This document shows positions 51,421 through 60,155 of a stretch of DNA of 64,000 bases, piece after piece. The notes under the pieces are model-generated. The model was not told the origin of the DNA. It worked only from the letters and a program-made list of their open reading frames with translations, and made no database searches. A program made the translations under genes and the position numbers. Numbering within the stretch: position 1 is the first letter of the stretch; each line of letters begins with the position of its first letter. The stretch comes from Longimicrobium sp. Its GTDB lineage: Bacteria > Gemmatimonadota > Gemmatimonadetes > Longimicrobiales > Longimicrobiaceae. The stretch covers positions 1-64,000 of the forward strand of contig DASVTZ010000105.1 in assembly GCA_036387335.1 (NCBI GenBank), given 5' to 3'.

Positions 51421-54141
51421 CTACTCCGCCCGCAACGCCTCGCTGGGCTGCACGCGCAGGGCACGGCGGGTGGGCACCACGCAGGCGAGCATGCAGATGG
51501 CCAGCATGACCAGCGCGTTGGCCACGAGCAGCGCAATGTTCCCCATCGTCAGGGCCGCGTCGGGATCCCGGGGCGCGCCGTCGGGACGGTGGCCGACCGC
51601 GATGTACGCGGCGGCCGTCACCAGGATGAACCCGACCGTGATGCCGGCGCCCACCTGCGTGAGCGGCTTGCGGAAGATGGCGGCGACGACGCGCGCGCGC
51701 GGGGCACCCAGCGCCACGCGCACGCCGATCTCGCGCGTCCGCCGCGCCACCGTGAACGACAGCACCGCGTAGATGCCGGCCAGCGAGAGCAGGAGCACGA
51801 CCCCGGTCAGCAGGAGCGTGATCTTGAACCACATGCCGAGGATCCAGAGGTTGGCGCTGGTCACCTGGTCCACGGGCTGGAGCTCCGTGAGCCGCAGCAT
51901 GGGGTCCACCTCAGCGGCGATCTCGCGGATGCGCGGGGCCAGCGACATCGGGTCGCCCGGCACGTGGACGATCATGTTGAGCGGCAGCTCGCGGCCCGGA
52001 GCGGCCGGCAGGTACACCCCCGCCGCGCGATCGTCGTCGTACGCGGAATTCATCCCGAGATCCCTGACGACGCCGACGATCTCGTACCACGGGGCGGAGG
52101 GTTCGGGGGTCTGCTCGCCGCGCTTCAGGAAGCGCAGGTGCCGGCCCACCGGGCTGCGCCCCCGCAGCATGCGGTCGACGAATCCCTGGTCCACGATCAC
52201 CACGTGCGCGTCGGGCCCCAGATCGGCGGCGCCGAAGCCGCGGCCAGCCATGACCGGCGCCTTCAGCACGTCGAAGTACGAGGGATCGACGGCCGCGGTG
52301 CGCACCACCGGGTTGGCCAGCGGCGGGCCGGCCGCCGCCGAGGGGCCGGAGGGGGCGTCCAGCTCGATCCGCCGCCCGTTGTGGTGGTCGAGCGGCACGG
52401 CGTCCACGAAGGTGGCGCCCGCGACGCCGGGCTCCGCCTCCAGGCGCTGGCGCAGCGTCCCCACCGCCGCCGCGAAGCGGGCCATCTGCGCGGCCGTGTC
52501 CGCGCCCACCTCGGAGTCCAGCTGCACCCTCAGGTACTCGCCGGACGCGAACCCCGGGTCGAGCGAGCGCACCCGCGCCGCCTCCCGCTGCACCGTGAAG
52601 GTGACCGCCGGAAAGGCGACCGTGAGCGCGACCTGCGTGACGATCACCGCCGTCCACACGCCGCCGAACCGCACCCCGCCGCCCCCGCCCGTGCCCTGCT
52701 TCAGCCGCGAGCCCAGGCCGCGCGTGATCTTGCGCGCGGGCACCATGCCGGCGATGGCGGCGCCCAGCAGGGTGAGCGCGCAGGCGTAGAGCACGGTGCC
52801 GGGCGTCAGGTTCAGGTTGAACCAGAAGGGGAGCGCCCCCAGGTTGCGCTCCAGGAACTCGACGCCCCAGTCGCGGAGCGCGAGCTGCGCCAGGGCCAGC
52901 CCCACCACGGCCGCTACGGCGCCCAGCACCAGCGCCTCGGCCACGAGCTGCGCCACGATGCGGCCGCGGGTGGCGCCCAGCGCGCTGCGCACCACCAGCT
53001 CGGACTCGCGCCCGGCCGCGCGCGCAAAGAGCAGCAGCGCCACGTTTGAGCAGATGACGACCAGCAGCATCACGGCGAACACGTTGAACGACCCCATGAG
53101 GGCCATGTCGTCCATGGATGCGGTGGCCGGGTCCGTGTAGCGCGCGACTCGCGGCTGCAGGTGGCGGTGCGTGTCCGGCCGCTCGGCGGCGGCGCGGCGG
53201 CCCATGGCGGCCAGCTCCGTCTGTGCCTGCTGGATGGTGACGCCCGGCGCAAGGCGGCCGAAGACCTGAATGGCCGGCCCCTCGCGCGGCGCGGGGACGA
53301 TGGCGTCCGGCCTGAACGGCGTCCACAGCTCGTGCGCCACGGGGAAGGCGAAGCCTTCCGGCATCACACCCACCACCGTCGCCTGCGTGTCGCCGAGCCG
53401 CACGGTGCGGCCCACGATGCCGGCGTCGCCCGCGAAGCGCGTCCGCCACACCTCGTAGCCAAGCACGGCCACCGGCGCCGCGCCCGGCCGCTCGTCGCCC
53501 GGCACCAGCGCGCGGCCCAGGAGCGGCGCCTCAGGGGCGATGCGGAACGCCGACGCGCTGATCTCCGCCCCCCGCAGCGGGCGCCCCGCCTCGCTGCCGG
53601 CGATCAGGTTGATGGAGATCTCGCGGTAGGCGCCGAGATCGGCCACCGAGCGCAGGCCGCCGCGCCACGCGAGGAAGTCGCTCAGCGCGCGCGGCTCCTC
53701 CTCGTTCGCCGCTGCGTCCCAGTTGCGGATGCGCACGATGCGCTCGGCGTGCGGAAGGGGGAGCGTCGGATTCAGGAACTGGTTGACGAGCACGAACGTG
53801 ACGGATCCGGCCCAGATGGCGAACGCCATCGCCAGCCCGCCGACGATCGTGAGGCCGGGGTACTTCACCAGCATCCGGAAGCCGAGCTTGAAGTCGAGCG
53901 AGAGGCCGCTGAGCCACGCCAGCCCCCGCCCGTCGCGCAGCGCCTCCTTGTGCCCCTCCACCCCGCCGAACGCCACCAGCGCCCGCCGCCGCGCCTCCAC
54001 CGGCTCCAGCCCCTCCTCGCGGACGAGCCGCTCCGTCTCCATCTCGATGTGGAAGCCGATCTCCTCGTCCATCCGCTCCTCGGCCGCGCGCCGCCCGAAC
54101 AGCAGGGCGAGGCGCGCGCGGATTCCATCGATCCATCTCAT
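51421..54141 (-). CDS. ADOP family FtsX/MacB-type permease 3
   Basis: This 906-residue membrane protein is built like the other two: 'MDEEIGFHIEMETERLVREE' at the N-terminus, a membrane helix 'GLAMAFAIWAGSVTFVLVNQ', two MacB-PCD periplasmic domains, and FtsX-type cores ('RTREIGVRVALGAPRARVV' near the C-terminus). It is most similar in layout to permease 2, including 'VAFGGVEGHKEALRDGR'. It lies in an operon with PadR3 (34-bp gap). No ATPase is nearby and the substrate is unknown. Confidence 0.9.
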   Translation of the reverse strand: MRWIDGIRARLALLFGRRAAEERMDEEIGFHIEMETERLVREEGLEPVEARRRALVAFGGVEGHKEALRDGRGLAWLSGLSLDFKLGFRMLVKYPGLTIVGGLAMAFAIWAGSVTFVLVNQFLNPTLPLPHAERIVRIRNWDAAANEEEPRALSDFLAWRGGLRSVADLGAYREISINLIAGSEAGRPLRGAEISASAFRIAPEAPLLGRALVPGDERPGAAPVAVLGYEVWRTRFAGDAGIVGRTVRLGDTQATVVGVMPEGFAFPVAHELWTPFRPDAIVPAPREGPAIQVFGRLAPGVTIQQAQTELAAMGRRAAAERPDTHRHLQPRVARYTDPATASMDDMALMGSFNVFAVMLLVVICSNVALLLFARAAGRESELVVRSALGATRGRIVAQLVAEALVLGAVAAVVGLALAQLALRDWGVEFLERNLGALPFWFNLNLTPGTVLYACALTLLGAAIAGMVPARKITRGLGSRLKQGTGGGGGVRFGGVWTAVIVTQVALTVAFPAVTFTVQREAARVRSLDPGFASGEYLRVQLDSEVGADTAAQMARFAAAVGTLRQRLEAEPGVAGATFVDAVPLDHHNGRRIELDAPSGPSAAAGPPLANPVVRTAAVDPSYFDVLKAPVMAGRGFGAADLGPDAHVVIVDQGFVDRMLRGRSPVGRHLRFLKRGEQTPEPSAPWYEIVGVVRDLGMNSAYDDDRAAGVYLPAAPGRELPLNMIVHVPGDPMSLAPRIREIAAEVDPMLRLTELQPVDQVTSANLWILGMWFKITLLLTGVVLLLSLAGIYAVLSFTVARRTREIGVRVALGAPRARVVAAIFRKPLTQVGAGITVGFILVTAAAYIAVGHRPDGAPRDPDAALTMGNIALLVANALVMLAICMLACVVPTRRALRVQPSEALRAE

Positions 54142-54175
54142 GGGGGTGCTCCAGGGGGGTGTTTGCGGGGGTCGA

Positions 54176-54511
54176 TCAGGAGGTGCGGAGCACGGCTTCG
54201 AGGCCGGCGGCGAACTTCCGCCAGCTCTCCAGCTCGGTGCCGAGCGCGCGGCTGCCGGCGGCGGTGAGGTGGTAGTAGCGGGCGCGGCGGTTGTTCTCCG
54301 TCACGCCCCACTCGCTCGTGATGAAGCCATCCTTCTCCAGCCGCTGCAGCGCCGGGTAGAGCGACCCCTGGTTCACCTCGAGCACTCCCTGCGTGATCTG
54401 CTGCACGCGCTGGCTGATCCCCCACCCGTGCATCGGCGCCAGGGAGAGCGTCTTGAGTACGAGCAGGTCGAGCGAGCCCCGGAGGGCGTCGATGTGCGGG
54501 CGTGGAGTCAC
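54176..54511 (-). CDS. PadR family regulator 3
   Basis: This 111-residue winged-helix repressor closely resembles PadR2: 'LRGSLDLLVLKTLSLAPMHG', 'NQGSLYPALQRLEKDGFITS', 'TENNRRARYYHLTAAGSRAL'. The GTG start at 54511 reproduces the 111-residue length of the paralogues. It is the first gene of the operon with ADOP permease 3. Confidence 0.92.
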   Translation of the reverse strand: MTPRPHIDALRGSLDLLVLKTLSLAPMHGWGISQRVQQITQGVLEVNQGSLYPALQRLEKDGFITSEWGVTENNRRARYYHLTAAGSRALGTELESWRKFAAGLEAVLRTS

Positions 54512-54531
54512 GGTCGTCTCGGCGGGTGGGT

Positions 54532-54584
54532 TCCTATAGCCGTCTACAGTAAGGTAGGCGCGTCTCCTATAGGCGTCAAGAGGA
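54532..54584 (-). promoter_or_regulatory. PadR3 promoter with two operator repeats
   Basis: On the minus strand, TCCTCTTGACGCCTATAGGA (54584-54565) contains a -35-like TTGACG (54579-54574). After 17 bp comes TACCTT (54556-54551). TACTGTAGACGGCTATAGGA (54551-54532) is the second repeat; the two match at 15 of 20 positions and start 33 bp apart. Confidence 0.7.
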
Positions 54585-54713
54585 ATGTGGGGGTGCCGCA
54601 CAGCCGTGGGGGCGTACAGCACGCCCGTGGGTCGCCCCCCGTGACAAGCGGTGCCGTTGGAGCCAGATTCCAGTTCAGGGTTCGCTATCTATCACCAGTG
54701 TTTGATTGCTACG

Positions 54714-55491
54714 ATGCCTCGTTTCTGGATGGTTCGCGCGGGCGAGGGTGGTTATCTGGTTGACGAGTTCGAAAAGGCTAGCCACATAGGAATCGGCTTT
54801 GAGGGTGCAGGGGCATTTACCAATTTCAAGACGCAGAACCAAATACGGGCGCTCTTGGCGGAAGTGTACCCAGAAATCGCGCCAAACGCCTTGGCAAACG
54901 CTGCCTCGATGGCTTACAAGTTCCGGCACGTAATGAAGAACGGTGATCGTGTGGTTACGTATGATCCCAAGCGCCGGGAATATCTCGTTGGGACTATTGA
55001 AGGTGATTACCGGTACGCCACCGACGTGTTACCCGATTACTTCCATGTTCGAAAGGTACACTGGTCCGGCCGCGTAAGCCGCGACTCACTCAGCACTACG
55101 TCCAAGAACACACTGGGCAGCACGTTGTCGGTGTTCGAGCCGGGTGAGGAGGTGCTGAAAGCGTGATCGAGGCAGGGATGTCGTAGCGTCGCCGGATGGA
55201 CTTGGGTTTCTTCAGCCCCGGATCATCGCGCAGGTAAAGCATACTCGTGACCCGGTCAGCCGGGACATCATGCTGGCGTTCGCGGGGGTGCTTCAGGACG
55301 GCGATAAGGCACTGTTCGTCAGTACCGGCGGATTTAGCTATGACGCGAAATTCGAATCAGAGCGCGTGCGGACGCCAATCACGCTGGTGGACCTCGATGA
55401 GCTCGCGAATCTTGTGGTCGAATACTACGACAAGTTCGACTCACAGGGTCGAAGCCTTCTGCCGCTCGTGCGTATGTACTGGCCTGCATAA
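54714..55491 (+). pseudogene. decayed Mrr-type restriction endonuclease
   Basis: The 5' part (54714-55166, 150 codons) is the N-terminal domain found on Mrr-family restriction proteins: 'MPRFWMVRAGEGGYLVDEFE', 'DRVVTYDPKRREYLVGTIEG', 'DYFHVRKVHWSGRVSRDSLS', 'NTLGSTLSVFEPGEEVLKA'. From 55168, in the +1 frame, the 3' part of the Mrr nuclease domain resumes: 'RGRDVVASPDGLGF' with the catalytic Asp, 'AQVKHTRDPVSRD' with the Q-x-K motif, and 'ALFVSTGGFSYDAKFESERV' to 'LPLVRMYWPA'. The linker and the start of the nuclease domain are missing, so an internal deletion has broken the gene. Confidence 0.82.
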
Positions 55492-55756
55492 GCACGTCGG
55501 CCGGATCCAGCGGCTCTCTGCTGCTCCTCTTTACACCCGCCGCCTGCGCGATCCGGCCGGAGAGACGAGAGAAACGGTCGCTTGCACGTCCGCATTAGTC
55601 GCCGTGCTGTTGAGTGTGTCAGCGACGGTGGGTGCGAGCGAGTTGGGTAAGTGCGCTGATGAGACGTGCTAAGCCAGAGGTGTGGTGAGGCAAGTAGATT
55701 TGCGGAGAGGATACTACCGTGCAAATGCAAACTGACCTTCCACTAGACACTGCCCG

Positions 55757-56617
55757 ATGGCGCTACTGAACTGGTCGCTGGTGAAGGCAAGCCCAACGTT
55801 CGCCGCAATTCGAGAGCGTTGGATCGCGATGCTCGCGGACGAGACTTTAAAGGAGGAAGCATACCAGAAGTTTTTGTCCCAGCACGCGGGCTTCTTTTTC
55901 TCACATGCGTTAGCAGGGACGGATCAACTCGTTAGCGCTAAGGTCAGACTCGGTAGCGATTTTACTACGGATTTCGTTGTTGCAAAAAGTGAGAGAAGCC
56001 TTGGGGTAAACTATACGTTGATCGAGATCGAATCTCCTCATACCTCACCCTACACCGCAGCAGGCGCTCCATCCGCTCGCCTGAACACCGCAGTACAACA
56101 GATCCTGAATTGGAAACGCTGGATGGAACGCAACAGAGAAGAGGCTAAGCGGCTATTTCCGTCCAAGCAGTTCATCCGCCACGACGACCCCAACTTCTCG
56201 TACATGATTGTAATCGGTAGGCGTGGGAGGGAGAACGAGGCGCTGAGGAATCAGTACGCGAGGGAAGTGGGCATCACCATCAGGAGCTTCGACTACTTTA
56301 CAGACGCGCTAAGTTCGCGCGCGTTCAACGCGTTTCTGTGGATCTCGCGAGACATCGTCCCGACTGTTTCTGCAGAGGACAACAACGCCTATGCAAATCC
56401 GTTTTGGATGGCATACTCGGATCCAGAGTGGAGGAGAATAGCCAGTCAAGGTGAGTACAACGAAAGCCATATGGTTGCGGTTAACCTTGATCTGCTCATG
56501 CGCTACCGAAGTTACAACGCAGATGCTCAACGTGATTTCGAGGCATTTTTAGCGACTTTGCCGGCAGACGAGAAGGAGATACCGGAGCACCAATTCGAGT
56601 GGCTTGAATTCACCTGA
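55757..56617 (+). CDS. sduA: Shedu-family (DUF4263) immune nuclease
   Basis: This 286-residue protein has a PD-(D/E)xK-like core of the Shedu/DUF4263 type: 'VRLGSDFTTDFVVAKSER' (Asp72), 'YTLIEIESPHTSPY' (Glu90, Glu92), a helix 'NTAVQQILNWKRWMERN', and a strand 'FSYMIVIGRRG'. Shedu is a single-gene anti-phage system whose nuclease is released on infection. The usual Lys of the E-x-K motif is Glu-x-Glu here, which should be checked. The gene lies in an AT-richer patch beside a decayed Mrr gene, suggesting a transferred defence patch. Confidence 0.75.
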   Translation: MALLNWSLVKASPTFAAIRERWIAMLADETLKEEAYQKFLSQHAGFFFSHALAGTDQLVSAKVRLGSDFTTDFVVAKSERSLGVNYTLIEIESPHTSPYTAAGAPSARLNTAVQQILNWKRWMERNREEAKRLFPSKQFIRHDDPNFSYMIVIGRRGRENEALRNQYAREVGITIRSFDYFTDALSSRAFNAFLWISRDIVPTVSAEDNNAYANPFWMAYSDPEWRRIASQGEYNESHMVAVNLDLLMRYRSYNADAQRDFEAFLATLPADEKEIPEHQFEWLEFT

Positions 56618-56665
56618 TTTGTACTGCTACCATGATAGCCCCTCCGACGTGGTTTGATAAACAGC

Positions 56666-59008
56666 TCACTCACCTCTCACCGAGAGTATCGGCCGCATGC
56701 TCGCGGCGGAGGGGGCGAAGAGGGAGAGCTGGTCGGGGCCTGCGAAGAGGGTGGAGAAGTCCTCGGGGGTGAGGGCGCGGGCGAGGCGCGCGGCGAAGTG
56801 GGTGCGGAGGGTGCGGGCGTAGTGCTCCGCGTCGTAGTCGCGCAGGGCGGCACGCGCGGCTTCGTCCTGCGGCAGGACGGCGGCGCCGCCGTTCTGGGTG
56901 CGGTACACGTCCACGCGCTCACCCACGCGCCACGTCGTGCGGCCGCTCGCGAGGAGCGCCTCGTAGGCCAGCTCGCGTCTGTTTGAGCGGGTGGCGGCGT
57001 ACGCGTCGGGCGATTTCGTCAGGCGGATGCGCGATGCGACGTCGGAGGCGGGGAGCTCGCGGCGGCGGAGCGCGCGCACGGTGGCGAGGTACGCCTCCCG
57101 GACGCCGGCGAGGTCGCGCGCGAAGAGGCGTTCGAGGGCGCGGCGCAGAAAGGCCTCTCCGAACGCTTCCGAGCGGCTGCTGCGGAAGGCGACGCCGCGG
57201 AGCGTCAGCGTGCCGTCGTAGCCCAGCAGCGCGTAGTTCTTGGGCTCGTGCGAGAGCATCGCGGCGTAGCGCCCCTCGAACTCCAGCTGCACCAGCGGAG
57301 GGAGGAGCGCCCCCACCTCCGCCACCACGCGCCGCTCGTCCGCCTCGCTCCACCCCTCCGGCACGGCGAAGTAGACGCCGTCCGTGTCCGCCTCCAGAAG
57401 CGTGACCCCGCGCGCGGCCAGCTCGCGGCACATAAGCGCCAGGGTGTCGCGGCCGCGGCGCGTAACCTCGTTGGCGGCGTGCACGTCCGCGAAGCGCGTC
57501 AGGCCGGGGGCCGCCAGGTAGCCGTACGCGGAGTTGACGACCACCTTCATGGCGGACGAGATGGCTTCCTGGGTGTGGCGCTCGGCCGAATCGGGGGGCG
57601 CCGCCCGCGCGCTCGTCTTGGCGGCGAGGCGGTGCTCCACCAGCCGGTCGACCAGCGCCAGCAGCGCCCCCAAGTGATCGCGAGCGGGCCCGATGCGGTA
57701 CGCGCGCATCAGCGACGGGTACAGGCTGGCCACGTCCGCCTTCACCACGCGCCACGCCACGCCGGTGGCGAAGAGGTGCAGCGCCGCGCCCTGGTGTGGG
57801 GTGCCGTCCCCGGGGTGGTGCACGGGGAGCGCCGCGCCCGCGCGCAGATACGCGCGCACCAGGAGCGGATCGATCACCCCCGTGGCGGGGCCCGCGTCGG
57901 CGAGGCGCTCGTAACGGCGCGGGGCCATGCGGGCCAGGGCGAACGCGGCGCCGCCCAGCAGCCGGGCCAGGGCCGCGACCTCCTCCACGTCGTCGGACGC
58001 GTAGCGCCGCACCCGCTCGGCGTCGCGGCGGTAGACGGCGTACACCTGGCTCCCGGGCACGTACTCCCGCTCCGGCGCCGCCACGCCGAAGTGCCGCGCG
58101 ACCGCCTTGAGGCCGTGCCCCGGCAGCTCGCGCGCGCTGAAGTCGTAGCGGATCACCGCGTCCATCGTGTCGATCAGCTCGCGCCCGGGGGCCAGGAGCC
58201 GCACCCGCCGCCCCTCGTCGCCGCGCGCGGTGCCGCGGCGGGCGGCGCGCTCGCGCAGGCCCACGCCGGCCAGGCGCCCCAGCGGGAGCGGCACCCCCAA
58301 TCGGCGGGCCCGCTCGGCCACGAACGGCAGGTCGAAGCCGTGCAGGTTGTGGTTCTCGATCACGTCCGGATCGGCCGCGCGCACCGCCGCAACCAGCCGC
58401 CGGATCAGCTCCGCCTCGGCATCGTCGCCGCGGCCGTCCGCCTCCAGCACGTGCGTCTCGCCCGCCGGATCGCGCACGGCGACCATGAAGATGCGGTCGC
58501 GCGTGGCATCCAGCCCCGTCGTCTCCAGGTCGAACTGCAGACGGTGCAGGTCGTCGAAGGCGAGGCCGCGAAAGTACGTTCGCCCGGTGGCCACCAGGTA
58601 CTGCTCCTCTGGCGGCAGCGCGAGCACATGGTCGGCGCCCAGCGCGCGCAGGTGCTCCACGGGCCGGTCCAGGCGGCGGGAGGCTCCGTGCAGCACCGCC
58701 CTGGCCAGCTCCGCGCCGCTCCGTGCGGATACCAGGACGCGCAGCTCGCCCGGCCCCTCCATCTCGCGGTACCAGACGCGCGCGTCCGGCGTCCCCTCAC
58801 GCCCGAGCCGCGGGCCGAGGTGGCGCAGGTCGTCCAGCGCGTCGAGAAGAATCCAGGGCCGGAACCGCTCCTCCTCCTGCACCAGCGCACCCGTTTCTTT
58901 GACCCGCCGCCACACGAACGCGCGCCCGTTCGCATCCGCCCACACGGAGACGATGCCGGGCGTGGTATCCCAGCCCCACAGCCACTCGTCTTCGCGGGTG
59001 GTGCTCAT
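56666..59008 (-). CDS. polB: family B DNA polymerase (DNA polymerase II-like)
   Basis: This 780-residue polymerase has a full exonuclease: Exo I 'LQFDLETTGLD' (Asp160, Glu162), Exo II 'VIENHNLHGFDLPF', Exo III 'RYASDDVEEV'. The polymerase motifs are also complete: A 'VVKADVASLYPSLMRAY', B 'AMKVVVNSAYGYLAAP', C 'LLEADTDGVYFA'. It resembles bacterial Pol II proteins for replication restart or translesion synthesis. The ATG at 59008 is preferred over GTG 59020. It has no partner genes; the Shedu gene lies on the opposite strand about 50 bp from its 3' end. Confidence 0.93.
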   Translation of the reverse strand: MSTTREDEWLWGWDTTPGIVSVWADANGRAFVWRRVKETGALVQEEERFRPWILLDALDDLRHLGPRLGREGTPDARVWYREMEGPGELRVLVSARSGAELARAVLHGASRRLDRPVEHLRALGADHVLALPPEEQYLVATGRTYFRGLAFDDLHRLQFDLETTGLDATRDRIFMVAVRDPAGETHVLEADGRGDDAEAELIRRLVAAVRAADPDVIENHNLHGFDLPFVAERARRLGVPLPLGRLAGVGLRERAARRGTARGDEGRRVRLLAPGRELIDTMDAVIRYDFSARELPGHGLKAVARHFGVAAPEREYVPGSQVYAVYRRDAERVRRYASDDVEEVAALARLLGGAAFALARMAPRRYERLADAGPATGVIDPLLVRAYLRAGAALPVHHPGDGTPHQGAALHLFATGVAWRVVKADVASLYPSLMRAYRIGPARDHLGALLALVDRLVEHRLAAKTSARAAPPDSAERHTQEAISSAMKVVVNSAYGYLAAPGLTRFADVHAANEVTRRGRDTLALMCRELAARGVTLLEADTDGVYFAVPEGWSEADERRVVAEVGALLPPLVQLEFEGRYAAMLSHEPKNYALLGYDGTLTLRGVAFRSSRSEAFGEAFLRRALERLFARDLAGVREAYLATVRALRRRELPASDVASRIRLTKSPDAYAATRSNRRELAYEALLASGRTTWRVGERVDVYRTQNGGAAVLPQDEAARAALRDYDAEHYARTLRTHFAARLARALTPEDFSTLFAGPDQLSLFAPSAASMRPILSVRGE

Positions 59009-59042
59009 GGCGTTTATCACGAATTCGCGAGCATCCGAATGG

Positions 59043-59116
59043 CCTCACGCGAAGGCGCAAAGGCGCAAAGAAAGGGCTTTCGTTTCTTTCCTTGGCGTCT
59101 CCGCGCCTTTGCGTGA
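59043..59116. repeat. R1 repeat, outer module with both arms
   Basis: The left arm CCTCACGCGAAGGCGCAAAG and right arm TTGGCGTCTCCGCGCCTTTG...GTGA are imperfect inverted repeats (CGCAAAG variant). It lies 34 bp upstream of the polB start rather than after a stop. Confidence 0.75.
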
Positions 59117-59224
59117 CATCCTGTTCCTTGCGTTGAAGGTAAGGCGATGGCGTGCGTTGCGGGAGCGGCCGCGGGGCAGCGCTGTTGACCTGCTTTGTAT
59201 TGTAGAGTACTTTGATTACAAGCT

Positions 59225-60136
59225 GTGACTGATCCTCAAGAAACGGAGCGCGCGGTGCGCGATCGTAGCAAGCGACGCTGGCCGGTGATCCTGATCGGAG
59301 TCGTAGCCATCCTCGCCGGGTTCCTCGTCGCGCAGTGGAAGGCGAGCTCCGATAAAGGCGGGCAGAAGTACGCGAAGCCGTTCCGGATCGCGGGCAACTT
59401 CTACTACGTCGGCGCCAACGACGTGTCGGCGTTTCTGATCGCGGGGCCGCAGGGGCACGTGGTGATCGACGGCGGCTATCCAGGGACGGCGACGATGATC
59501 GAGGCGAGCATCAAGGAGCTCGGCTTCGACATCAAGGACGTAAAGGTGCTGCTGAACTCGGAGCCGCACGGTGACCACGCCGGCGGGCTGGCTTCACTGA
59601 AGCGGATGTCCGGCGCCGAGCTGTGGGCCAGCGACGCCAGCGCGGACGTCATCGAATCCGGCGGCGACGACCGGGACCTGATCCTGCCGCTGCGGGCGCT
59701 GATGTGGAGCGGGCTGATCGGTTACCCGGCCGCGCGCGTCGACCACCGCATCAGGGACGGCGACACGGTCCGCGTGGGCCCGGTCGCGCTCACGGCGCAC
59801 ATCACGGGCGGCCACACGCGCGGCTGCACCACCTGGTCGTTCCCCGTGCGCGACGGCGGGCGCGTGCTGACCGTGGTGAGCGCGTGCAGCCTCAAGGTGC
59901 TGGGCGGGATGAAGTACCCGGAGCAGCCGGCCGACCTGGAGCGCAGCTTCCGCGTGCTGCGCGGCCTCCCCGCCGACATCTGGGTAACGTCGCACGGCAG
60001 GCTGTGGGGACGGTACCCCAAGTTCGCCGGGCGCGACACGGCAAAGGACCCGGCGGCGCCGTTCATCGACCCCGCTGGCTACCGCGCCTACATCGACTCC
60101 GCCCAGGCGCAGGTCCGCCGCGGCGTCACGCACTAG
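59225..60136 (+). CDS. subclass B3 metallo-beta-lactamase, B3-E type
   Basis: This 303-residue protein has an N-terminal membrane anchor/signal ('VILIGVVAILAGFLVAQW') and a metallo-beta-lactamase fold. The metal motif is 'LLNSEPHGDHAGG': Glu113, His115, Asp117 and His118 replace the usual His-x-His-x-Asp-His. His197 is in 'ITGGHTRGCTTW' and His257 in 'VTSHGRLWGRYP'. Spacing and context match subclass B3, and Glu at the first position corresponds to the B3-E variant. It would hydrolyse beta-lactams in the periplasm if active. The start is GTG 59225. Confidence 0.85.
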   Translation: MTDPQETERAVRDRSKRRWPVILIGVVAILAGFLVAQWKASSDKGGQKYAKPFRIAGNFYYVGANDVSAFLIAGPQGHVVIDGGYPGTATMIEASIKELGFDIKDVKVLLNSEPHGDHAGGLASLKRMSGAELWASDASADVIESGGDDRDLILPLRALMWSGLIGYPAARVDHRIRDGDTVRVGPVALTAHITGGHTRGCTTWSFPVRDGGRVLTVVSACSLKVLGGMKYPEQPADLERSFRVLRGLPADIWVTSHGRLWGRYPKFAGRDTAKDPAAPFIDPAGYRAYIDSAQAQVRRGVTH

Positions 60137-60155
60137 CCGCAGCACTGCCCCCCCA

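Noticed and set aside
55247-55672. 141-codon + strand ORF
   Set aside because: It overlaps the Mrr remnant in another frame and has no coding character.
59225-60136. beta-lactamase-fold protein as glyoxalase II or a lactonase
   Set aside because: The spacing of metal ligands, the 'GGHTRGCTTW' His and the late 'TSHGRLWG' His fit subclass B3 better, although the Glu substitution leaves some doubt.
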